Shown here: in pieces, positions 8,707 to 14,500 of the stretch
Layout: the number at the start of each line of letters is the position of its first letter
How positions within the stretch are numbered: position 1 is the first letter of the stretch
Assembly: GCA_050946115.1 (NCBI GenBank)
Contig: JBMNUF010000009.1
Span: forward strand, 17,750-81,749
Direction of reading: 5' to 3'
From: CAYFRC01 sp050946115
Lineage (GTDB): Bacteria; Bacillota; Clostridia; Christensenellales; Aristaeellaceae
DNA: 64,000 bases
Notes under the pieces: generated by a model
What the model saw: only the letters and a program-made list of their open reading frames with translations
Told to the model about the DNA's origin: nothing
Databases searched by the model: none
Made by a program: the position numbers and the translations under genes

Positions 8707-8747
8707 AAATCACCCCGTGTATGTATTTTACACGAGGTGATTTTTTT
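8707..8747. terminator. Bidirectional terminator between uvrC and the Gx-family gene
   Basis: Stem AAATCACC(C)CGTGT / ACACG(A)GGTGATTT with loop near 8721-8730 and a T7 run on the plus strand. It closes the uvrC operon. The TAA of the convergent minus-strand gene lies inside the loop, so the hairpin is shared with coding sequence. Confidence 0.85.
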
Positions 8748-9243
8748 CGAGACTCTTCATGACGCGGGACGCGCAGATGCCCGTCAGCGCGCCGCTCGCA
8801 AGCCCTATGGCCATCAAAACCGCCATATAATACAGAAGCGCATCGGTTTCCATGATGCACATCGCCAGCGCGACCTGCCCCGCGTTGTGCGCCGCGCCGC
8901 CCGCCATGCTGGCGACGACGACGTGTACGCCCTTTATTTTCCTCAACACGGACATGACAATCAGGCTCACCAGCCCGCCCGCAAAGGCGTACAGCATCGC
9001 GCTCACGCCGCCGAAGAGCAGCCCCGAAAGCACGACCTTGAGGAGCATCAGCAAAAATGCGTTCGGAATGCCCAACGCATACAGCGCGAACACGAGCACG
9101 CTGTTGCTGAGCCCCAGCTTGATTCCGGGAATGGAAACCTTCAAAAAGGAGGCGATGGGCAATCGGCTCTCCACAAAGCCCAGAATGAGCATGATGGCGA
9201 CCAGAAGCCCCGAAAGCGCGACGCGGCGGGTTCTGCTATTCAT
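8728..9243 (-). CDS. Gx transporter family protein (heptaprenyl diphosphate synthase component I-like)
   Basis: Very hydrophobic protein of 171 residues with about five membrane helices, resembling the HepA/Gx transporter family and ECF-type S components. Typical features are GFVESRLP near the N-terminus, IPGIKLGLSN near 40-50 and GGAAHNAGQ near 120-128. Despite the historical synthase name, these proteins are probably transporters. The ATG at 9243 follows a GGAAGGAATGGTGGG stretch, and a TTG at 9267 is a weaker alternative. It overlaps the NusG-II gene by 8 bases. This pair often travels with apbE and Rnf-type redox genes; here apbE is 15 kb away. Confidence 0.85.
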   Translation of the reverse strand: MNSRTRRVALSGLLVAIMLILGFVESRLPIASFLKVSIPGIKLGLSNSVLVFALYALGIPNAFLLMLLKVVLSGLLFGGVSAMLYAFAGGLVSLIVMSVLRKIKGVHVVVASMAGGAAHNAGQVALAMCIMETDALLYYMAVLMAIGLASGALTGICASRVMKSLEKNHLV

Positions 9244-9667
9244 TTTCGCCCACCATTCCTTCCTCAATCCCAGCTTTTTCCAACTCCTGCGCGGTGTACA
9301 GCTCCACGATCACCTGATTCGGAAGGCAGATAACGCTGTTTTGCAGGATGCGCGTCGCACGGTTTTCCGTCGTCACATCGCCCTGCCGCACACAGTCCTG
9401 ATTGGCACACGTCGAGGATTCCATGCAGAATCCGTTGGGCATGAGCTTCAGGACGTTTTCCGTCCCATCGCCCTGCCGAATCGAAAAATGCTCCACGCCA
9501 TCCTTCGGAAGGGGCAGCGCGCGCACCTCCCCGGTCTTTGCCAGCCTGTATACGGCATACAATTCGCCGCCCGATGCGGAATTTCCGCGCGTCCACAGCG
9601 CCGCCGCGAAAAGCGCGCCTATCAGCAGCAGCAAAACGCCCAAAACACCCAAGTTTTTGCCCCTCAT
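9236..9667 (-). CDS. NusG domain II-containing protein
   Basis: Protein of 143 residues with an N-terminal membrane anchor (about 6-25) followed by an extracytoplasmic NusG_II domain. The diagnostic cysteines are visible: CMESSTCANQDCV near 82-94 and the ICLPNQ stretch near 111. It is a companion of the Gx-family gene that it overlaps; such pairs are linked in many Firmicutes to flavin-dependent electron transport, but the biochemical role is unknown. The ATG at 9667 is preferred over an upstream in-frame start because GGGAGAGG lies 4 bases before it. Confidence 0.88.
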   Translation of the reverse strand: MRGKNLGVLGVLLLLIGALFAAALWTRGNSASGGELYAVYRLAKTGEVRALPLPKDGVEHFSIRQGDGTENVLKLMPNGFCMESSTCANQDCVRQGDVTTENRATRILQNSVICLPNQVIVELYTAQELEKAGIEEGMVGENE

Positions 9668-9711
9668 GCAGCCTCTCCCCGTCCTTTTCCCGCATAGTAT
9701 ACCACAAGACG

Positions 9712-9740
9712 CAAAAAGGGCGCAAGCTTCATGCGCCCTT
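9712..9740 (-). terminator. Terminator after the dap operon and DUF1643 gene
   Basis: Minus-strand stem GGGCGC/GCGCCC (9738-9733 with 9723-9718) followed by TTTTTGCG. It overlaps the last codons of the DUF1643 gene and marks the end of the riboswitch-dapA-dapB-ddh-DUF1643 unit. Confidence 0.8.
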
Positions 9741-10352
9741 GATTGTGGAAAGATACGCCTTCGCGTCAAACGGTTCGAGCGGGGAATCGCTCCTGAGGTA
9801 CAGCGGATGGTGCGGATGCCCCTTTTTCGATACGCGCCCCGCCTTCACCCACTTCGCGCCGCACTCCGCGCCGAGCTGCACCATGTCCTCCATGCATGAG
9901 AGGAGGTATTCGCTCTGCTCGACGATCGTCCCCCACGCCGCCCATACGTGCGGCGCATCTCCCGCGCGGCGCAGCGCCCAGAAAAAGGCGCGCAGGTTCT
10001 CCTCGTGCAGTTTTCGGTTGAACAGTTTGTCCATCTGCTTGGGGTTTGTCGCCCTTTGCGCGTAGACGTTCAGCATGAGGAAGGAATCAAAGCCGTTGTG
10101 AAGGGCGATGCGCTCCACGGACTGCAACGTCCTGTCGAGCGCATTCGGCGCTGCGGTCGAGGGGTTGATGCCCACGGCGATCAGCGGATGCGCGCCCGCC
10201 GTTCCCAAAATATAGCGGTACTCCGAATAGCAGTCCGGAATGTAGTGCCACTTTTCTCTGTCGTATAGGGCGTCCGCGCTTCGCAGGTTCAGGGCTTCTT
10301 CAAAGGAGAGGATATCGATTTCCGTGCTTTCCGATGCCGGGATGTGGCGCAT
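9729..10352 (-). CDS. DUF1643 domain protein
   Basis: Cytoplasmic protein of 207 residues matching DUF1643, a family of unknown function. Family features are the YRYILG start of the domain, IAVGINPSTA near 60-69, LMLNVYAQRATNP near 95-107 and WAAWGTIVEQ near 135-145, with a KKGHPHHPLYL stretch near the C-terminus. It starts 15 bases after the ddh stop and shares the dap operon terminator, so it is probably cotranscribed under the lysine riboswitch. No enzymatic link to lysine synthesis is known. Confidence 0.85.
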   Translation of the reverse strand: MRHIPASESTEIDILSFEEALNLRSADALYDREKWHYIPDCYSEYRYILGTAGAHPLIAVGINPSTAAPNALDRTLQSVERIALHNGFDSFLMLNVYAQRATNPKQMDKLFNRKLHEENLRAFFWALRRAGDAPHVWAAWGTIVEQSEYLLSCMEDMVQLGAECGAKWVKAGRVSKKGHPHHPLYLRSDSPLEPFDAKAYLSTIKGA

Positions 10353-10367
10353 GGCGATACCCCCGCG

Positions 10368-11351
10368 CTACAGCAGCGAGCGCCGAAGCGCCTCTGCCGT
10401 TTCGGGCGAAAGGTCGGACGGCGCGATGTCGAGCATCGTCTTGCAGCCGACTTCCCCTCTCCCCCGCATCTTCCAAATCGCGCGCGCCCCCGCTACGAGT
10501 ACGCTCGCGGTAAATTCGGGGTTCGAATCGAGCTTTAGGCGGTATTCGACCGTCTGCACATGCCCGTCATCCATGCCCGTTTTTCCGCACGTAATGACGA
10601 AGCCGCCGTGCGGGAGCGCCGCGTGCTTTTCCTTGAGTTCTTCCCGCGAGATGAAGTGCACTGTCGTGTCGTACTCGGCAAAGTAGTTGGGCATCCGCTT
10701 GATTTCGCGCTCGATCTTCGCCTTATCCGCGCCCGCTTTTGCCACGACATAGCATTCTCTTGCGTGCTTTTCGCGCGCCGTGAGGCGCGGGTTTTCGCCG
10801 GAGCGCACCCTTTCGAGCGCGGACGCGATGGGCACGGTGTACTGGCGCGCGTCCTCCACGCCCTCGACGCGGCGGATCGCATCCGAATGCCCCTGGCTCA
10901 CGCCCCTGCCCCAGAAGGTGTAGCTCTCTGCGCCCGGCAGGATCGCGCCCGCGTACAGCCGCATGACGGAGAACATGCCCGGGTCCCAGCCCGCGCTGAT
11001 GAGCGCGATGTGCCCCGTTTCGCGAGACGCTTTATCCACGTTCGCGAAATGCGCGGGGATCGCGGCGTGCGTGTCGAAGCTGTCCACCACGTTGAAATCC
11101 CGCGCGAGGGACGGCGTCATCGTCGGAAGGTCCGTCGCGCTGCCGCCGCAGATGATTAAAACGTCGATATCGTCCTTATATTGCAGGATATCTTCCGCGC
11201 GGTATACGGGGATGCCCGTTGCGGTATGCACGCTCTCCGGGTCCCTGCGCGTGAAGACGCCCGTGAGATGTATGTCGGGATTCTTTCGCGCGGCGAGTTC
11301 CGTGCCGCGCCCCAAGTTGCCGTAGCCGTAAATCGCGATATTCATGCGCAT
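10368..11351 (-). CDS. ddh: meso-Diaminopimelate dehydrogenase
   Basis: NADPH-dependent enzyme of 327 residues that converts tetrahydrodipicolinate, ammonia and NADPH directly to meso-diaminopimelate. This one-step route bypasses succinylase and acetylase branches. It shows a nucleotide-binding GYGNLGRG motif at 10-17, CGGSATDLP near 70, SAGWDPGMFS near 120 and the WGRGVSQGHSDA substrate loop near 147-158. Two Met codons are possible (11351 and 11345); the first is used, with AGGGGA just upstream. It ends the biosynthetic part of the dapA-dapB-ddh operon, which supplies wall DAP and lysine. Confidence 0.96.
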   Translation of the reverse strand: MRMNIAIYGYGNLGRGTELAARKNPDIHLTGVFTRRDPESVHTATGIPVYRAEDILQYKDDIDVLIICGGSATDLPTMTPSLARDFNVVDSFDTHAAIPAHFANVDKASRETGHIALISAGWDPGMFSVMRLYAGAILPGAESYTFWGRGVSQGHSDAIRRVEGVEDARQYTVPIASALERVRSGENPRLTAREKHARECYVVAKAGADKAKIEREIKRMPNYFAEYDTTVHFISREELKEKHAALPHGGFVITCGKTGMDDGHVQTVEYRLKLDSNPEFTASVLVAGARAIWKMRGRGEVGCKTMLDIAPSDLSPETAEALRRSLL

Positions 11352-11359
11352 GTATCCCC

Positions 11360-12106
11360 TTATTTTGCGAGATCGGTCATGGTGTAGAGCCCCTTGCCCT
11401 GCTTGACGATGAAATGCGCCGCCGAAAGCGCGCCCTCCGCGAAGACCGCGCGGCTGTGCGCGGTGTGCTTCAGCGTGAGCGTCTGATTCTGCGTGCCGAA
11501 GAGCACCTCGTGCTCGCCGACGATGCCGCCGATGCGCAGCGCGTGGATGCCGATTTCGTTCTTTTCGCGCTTCTTCTGCCCGCACCTGCCGATTTGGTTT
11601 TCCGCCTCGGGGCGCACCTGCCGAATGCCCTCCGCGATGGCGAGCGCGGTGCCGCTGGGCGCGTCCAGCTTCTGGTCGTGGTGCGTTTCGACGATCTCGA
11701 TCTCCGCATCCGGCAGCGCCTGCGCCGCCTTTTTCGCGAAATCGATGAGGAGAGCGATGCCCAGCGAGAAATTCGCCGTAAAGAACACGGGAATCTCCCC
11801 CGCCGCGCGTCCGATCGCCGCGCGCTCCGCCTCCGTCTGCCCCGTGGTCGCGATCACGATGGGAAGGTTGTTTTTGCATGCAAATGCCAAAAGCGCTTCC
11901 GTGTTCGCGTGGTGGGAGAAGTCGATCACGCAGTCGACGTCCGCAGGCGCACCGTCAAACGATGTCGCGCAGGGAATGCCCTCGAAATCGCCCGTCGATT
12001 GCACGTCCACGCCGAAAATGACCTGCGCGTCCCCGCCCGCTTCGCGCGCGAGGCGCACGACCTGCTGCCCCATGCGGCCGCAAATGCCGCTCAACAAGAT
12101 GCGCAC
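11360..12106 (-). CDS. dapB: 4-Hydroxy-tetrahydrodipicolinate reductase
   Basis: DapB, 248 residues, reduces the DapA product to tetrahydrodipicolinate in the cytoplasm. The N-terminal Rossmann motif is GICGRMGQ at 7-14. The active-site signature VETHHDQKLDAPSGTA near 154-169 holds the catalytic His-His and Lys. The C-terminal HTAHSR element is present. Only 3 bases separate it from dapA upstream and 8 from ddh downstream, consistent with one lysine-controlled transcript. Confidence 0.97.
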   Translation of the reverse strand: MRILLSGICGRMGQQVVRLAREAGGDAQVIFGVDVQSTGDFEGIPCATSFDGAPADVDCVIDFSHHANTEALLAFACKNNLPIVIATTGQTEAERAAIGRAAGEIPVFFTANFSLGIALLIDFAKKAAQALPDAEIEIVETHHDQKLDAPSGTALAIAEGIRQVRPEAENQIGRCGQKKREKNEIGIHALRIGGIVGEHEVLFGTQNQTLTLKHTAHSRAVFAEGALSAAHFIVKQGKGLYTMTDLAK

Positions 12107-12109
12107 GGG

Positions 12110-13003
12110 TCATTCCCCCTTCAAAAGTCCGTTTTTGCGCATGAGCGCGTAGAGCTTCTCCGCGTTCGCGTCCTCCATCGGGGTAAGCGGGAGGCGCAAG
12201 TTGTTTTCGCAAAGGCCCATCTTCGCCGCCGCCGCCTTGACGGGGATCGGATTGACCTCCGAAAACAGCGCGTTGATGAGGTCGAGCAGCTTCAGCTGCA
12301 GCGCCGCAGAGCCCGAGAGGTCGCCCGCGAAGAACCTTTTACAAATTTCTACCGTTTCCTTCGGCATGATGTTGGAGAGCACCGAGATTACGCCCTTGCC
12401 GCCGAGCGACAGGATCGGCACGATCTCGTCGTCGTTGCCCGAATAGATGTCGATCTTGTCCCCGCACTTCGCGGCGATCTGCGCGATTTGGGAGATGTTG
12501 CCGCTCGCTTCCTTGAGCCCGACGATATTCGGATGCTCCGCAAGGCGTGCGACCGTATCGGGCATCAGGTTGCAGCCGGTGCGGCTCGGCACGTTGTAGA
12601 GGATGCAGGGCTTGGTCGATATGTCCGCGATCGCGCAAAAGGAGGTATACAGCCCCTTCTGCGTCGCCTTGTTGTAATAGGGCGTCACGAGCAGCATGGC
12701 ATCGCAGCCCACTTCGCACGCATACTTCGTGAGCTCTATGGCATATGCCGTGTCGTTGGAACCCGTGCCGCCGATGACGGGCACGCGCCCCGCGACGCGC
12801 TTCACGGAAAAGGACAGCAATTCCTTATGCTCATCGTCCGTCAGCGTAGCCCCTTCGCCGGTCGTTCCCGCGATGACGAGCGCATCGATTCCTTCCGCGA
12901 TCTGCCAGTCGATAAGTTTCCCAAACGCCTCATAATCCACGCCGCTTTCGCAAAAAGGCGTGACGATCGCCGTAGCGGCACCCGTAAAAACCGTATTTTT
13001 CAT
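12110..13003 (-). CDS. dapA: 4-Hydroxy-tetrahydrodipicolinate synthase
   Basis: DapA, 297 residues, condenses pyruvate with aspartate semialdehyde, the first committed step to DAP and lysine. Class I aldolase TIM barrel with GTTGEGATL near 44-52, the tyrosine of LYNVPSRTG near 133-141 and the Schiff-base lysine in GLKEASG near 161-167. The ATG at 13003 lies 10 bases after AGGAGG. Directly upstream are a terminator and a lysine riboswitch, so expression should fall when lysine is plentiful. Confidence 0.97.
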   Translation of the reverse strand: MKNTVFTGAATAIVTPFCESGVDYEAFGKLIDWQIAEGIDALVIAGTTGEGATLTDDEHKELLSFSVKRVAGRVPVIGGTGSNDTAYAIELTKYACEVGCDAMLLVTPYYNKATQKGLYTSFCAIADISTKPCILYNVPSRTGCNLMPDTVARLAEHPNIVGLKEASGNISQIAQIAAKCGDKIDIYSGNDDEIVPILSLGGKGVISVLSNIMPKETVEICKRFFAGDLSGSAALQLKLLDLINALFSEVNPIPVKAAAAKMGLCENNLRLPLTPMEDANAEKLYALMRKNGLLKGE

Positions 13004-13029
13004 CGTAACAAGTCCTCCTCTTCTCAAAA

Positions 13030-13060
13030 ACAGGCGACTGCGAAGACGCAGCCGCCTGTA
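13030..13060 (-). terminator. Riboswitch-controlled intrinsic terminator before dapA
   Basis: Minus strand: stem CAGGCGgCTGCG / CGCAGtCGCCTG with a TCTT loop and a TTTTT tail, ending just before the dapA ribosome site. It is the expression platform of the lysine riboswitch; when it forms, dapA-dapB-ddh is not transcribed. Confidence 0.9.
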
Positions 13061-13084
13061 TCAAACACTGAACCGTGTGTCCTT

Positions 13085-13248
13085 TACAGATAGCGCTCCG
13101 CAATTTCCTTGCGACAGCACCGCAGATTTTTTCCGCGCTGCCAGCCGAGCGCCCGCCACGGCGCCGACTTCGGCATCCTCGCCTTTCCCGCGCAGCCTTG
13201 GCGGCATACAACGCGCGGTACTCATCTCGGATGCACCTCTATCATTTG
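13085..13248 (-). promoter_or_regulatory. Lysine riboswitch (L-box) aptamer
   Basis: Read on the minus strand, this leader has the L-box landmarks in order: GATAGAGGTGC near the 5' end, GAGTA after the first helix, GGAAAGGCGAGGATGCCGAAG in the middle, CTCGGCTGG, then GTGCTGTCGCAAGG and GGAGCGCTATC at the 3' end. GATAG (13243-13239) pairs with CTATC (13093-13089) to close helix P1. It sits between a strong promoter and an intrinsic terminator upstream of dapA, which is the expected target. Confidence 0.93.
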
Positions 13249-13256
13249 ACATACGT

Positions 13257-13285
13257 ATCATACCACGCGCACCCTGCCCTGTCAA
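13257..13285 (-). promoter_or_regulatory. Promoter of the dapA operon
   Basis: Minus strand: -35 TTGACA (13285-13280), exact 17-base spacer, -10 TATGAT (13262-13257). The transcript would begin near 13250, immediately at the start of the lysine riboswitch. Confidence 0.92.
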
Positions 13286-13315
13286 TCCCCGAAAATGTTA
13301 ATATCGCGTGAGGCG

Positions 13316-13984
13316 CTACGCACCCCTGCGCCCGATTGGAAACAGCGGCCTGTGCACCGTAAACTCGCTGCGGTTTACGGAGATCGCGCCGGCCCTGCAC
13401 AATTTCCAGATTTCCGAGGACATCGCGCTGCGCTCGACCGAGAGATAGTCCGCCAGCGACTGCCTGTCAAACGGGATCGAGAAATGGTTCGTCCCCACCC
13501 GCTCCATTTCGTATTGCAGATAGGTCATGATCTTGTCGCGCGTAGATTTTTGCGAGAGGATTTCCGCCTTCTTGTACATTTCCAGCGCCCTTCGGGAGAT
13601 GGCCTGCAAAAGGTTGGTCAGAAGGTGCATGTGGCAACGGCAGGCGTTTGCGCACGGCGAGAGAATCTTCCTGCCGTCCATGAGAAGTATCGTCGCATCC
13701 TCTCGCGCGACGATATGCACGGGCAGTGCATCGCGCAGGGAAAGCGCGAAAACTTCGCCGAATATCTCTCCCGGCAGCACCACGGACGCGATGTGCCTTT
13801 CGCCATTGGAGTCGTCCTGCTCGATCAGGGCGCTCCCCGAAAGCACGATGCCGATTCGATCCGCGGCATCGCCCGCGCGAAAGATCGTGCGATGTTTCGG
13901 AAAGAAGCGCTCCTGCGCGCCGAGGCATGCCATGAGCTTTTGTTGCTCCGCTTCGTCTATGCCGCAAAAGAGCGGAATTTCCAT
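13316..13984 (-). CDS. Crp/Fnr-family transcriptional regulator
   Basis: Regulator of 222 residues. An N-terminal cyclic-nucleotide-type beta-barrel (about 5-125) contains GEIFGEVFAL near 72-81. The C-terminal winged helix has DRQSLADYLSVERSAMSSEIWKL-type recognition helix spacing near 173-195. Cysteines C7 and C20 near the start and a CANACRC cluster at 111-117 could bind metal, an Fe-S cluster or respond to redox state. The ATG follows GGAGGG by 5 bases. It is divergent from a rubredoxin/flavodiiron operon, and the shared intergenic region has a palindrome, so control of that operon and of itself is likely. The ligand is unknown. Confidence 0.9.
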   Translation of the reverse strand: MEIPLFCGIDEAEQQKLMACLGAQERFFPKHRTIFRAGDAADRIGIVLSGSALIEQDDSNGERHIASVVLPGEIFGEVFALSLRDALPVHIVAREDATILLMDGRKILSPCANACRCHMHLLTNLLQAISRRALEMYKKAEILSQKSTRDKIMTYLQYEMERVGTNHFSIPFDRQSLADYLSVERSAMSSEIWKLCRAGAISVNRSEFTVHRPLFPIGRRGA

Positions 13985-13997
13985 GAAATCCCTCCCC

Positions 13998-14014
13998 GTT
14001 GTTTTTCCAACAAC
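13998..14014. promoter_or_regulatory. Palindrome, candidate operator of the Crp/Fnr regulator
   Basis: GTTGTT-TTTCC-AACAAC is a perfect 6+6 inverted repeat with a 5-base centre. It lies just downstream of the regulator's own promoter and covers the -35 region of the divergent promoter. The half-site TTGTT/AACAA resembles Crp/Fnr half-sites (TTGAT/ATCAA), but the centre is one base longer. Confidence 0.6.
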
Positions 14015-14039
14015 ATTCCCGCTTCAAATATAGTATAAT
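14011..14039 (+). promoter_or_regulatory. Probable promoter of the rubredoxin-flavodiiron operon
   Basis: -10 TATAAT at 14034-14039 with a poor -35 (CAACAT, 14011-14016) 17 bases upstream. The weak -35 overlapping the palindrome is typical of a promoter that needs or is blocked by a Crp/Fnr-type factor. Confidence 0.6.
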
Positions 14040-14055
14040 ATAGATGCAATGTCAA
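14027..14055 (-). promoter_or_regulatory. Promoter of the Crp/Fnr regulator gene
   Basis: Minus strand: -35 TTGACA (14055-14050), 17-base spacer, -10 TATATT (14032-14027). It overlaps the divergent promoter, so the two cannot easily be occupied at once. Confidence 0.8.
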
Positions 14056-14093
14056 GAGGCAGTGCAAAAAATTCATCAAAGGAGCGAAGAAAT

Positions 14094-14342
14094 ATGGGAA
14101 ACAAGGTCGCCGTTATGAGTATCATCGTGGTTAACAACGAATCCGTAGAGAAACTGAACGGACTGCTGCACGAGTATAGGGAGTGGATCATCGGCAGGAT
14201 GGGCATTCCGTACCGCGAGAAGAAGATGAACATCATCAGCATCGCCATGGATGCGCCGCTCGAGCGCATTTCCGCGCTCGTTGGCGCCATCGGGTCGCTC
14301 CCCGGCATCAGCGTGATCTCCGCGAACATCTCCAACGACTGA
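14094..14342 (+). CDS. TM1266-like putative iron-only hydrogenase system regulator
   Basis: Small cytoplasmic protein of 82 residues with an ACT/NikR-C-like ferredoxin fold, as in TM1266 proteins annotated as putative regulators near [FeFe]-hydrogenase genes. The pattern is VAVMSIIVVNN at the start, GRMGIPYREKKMNIISIAMDAP in the centre and LPGISVISANIS at the end. ATG follows AAAGGAG by 7 bases. It heads a gene set with a rubredoxin and a flavodiiron protein; no hydrogenase is in the window, so its partner here is uncertain. Confidence 0.85.
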   Translation: MGNKVAVMSIIVVNNESVEKLNGLLHEYREWIIGRMGIPYREKKMNIISIAMDAPLERISALVGAIGSLPGISVISANISND

Positions 14343-14353
14343 AGGATGAAGGC

Positions 14354-14488
14354 ATGAAGCACGTCTGCACCGTATGCGGATATGTCTACGACGAAGAGAA
14401 AGAAGCCGCGCCGTTTGAAGAGCTCGACGAGGCATACGAATGCCCCGTCTGCGGCATCCGCATAAAGGAATTTCAGCCTATATTGTGA
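14354..14488 (+). CDS. Small rubredoxin-like protein
   Basis: A 44-residue protein with two cysteine knuckles (CTVCGYVY near 5-12 and CPVCGI near 30-35), giving the Cys4 iron site of rubredoxins. It is shorter than the usual 52-54 residues. The first ATG in the frame with a nearby AGGATGAAGG site is used. It lies 11 bases after the TM1266-like gene and 12 before the flavodiiron gene, and is likely to carry electrons to that enzyme, which has its own rubredoxin domain as well. Confidence 0.88.
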   Translation: MKHVCTVCGYVYDEEKEAAPFEELDEAYECPVCGIRIKEFQPIL

Positions 14489-14500
14489 GGAGGACAAGGT

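Noticed and set aside
11414..13093. 559-codon plus-strand frame opposite dapA and dapB
   Set aside because: Arg-rich shadow translation; also runs into the riboswitch terminator.
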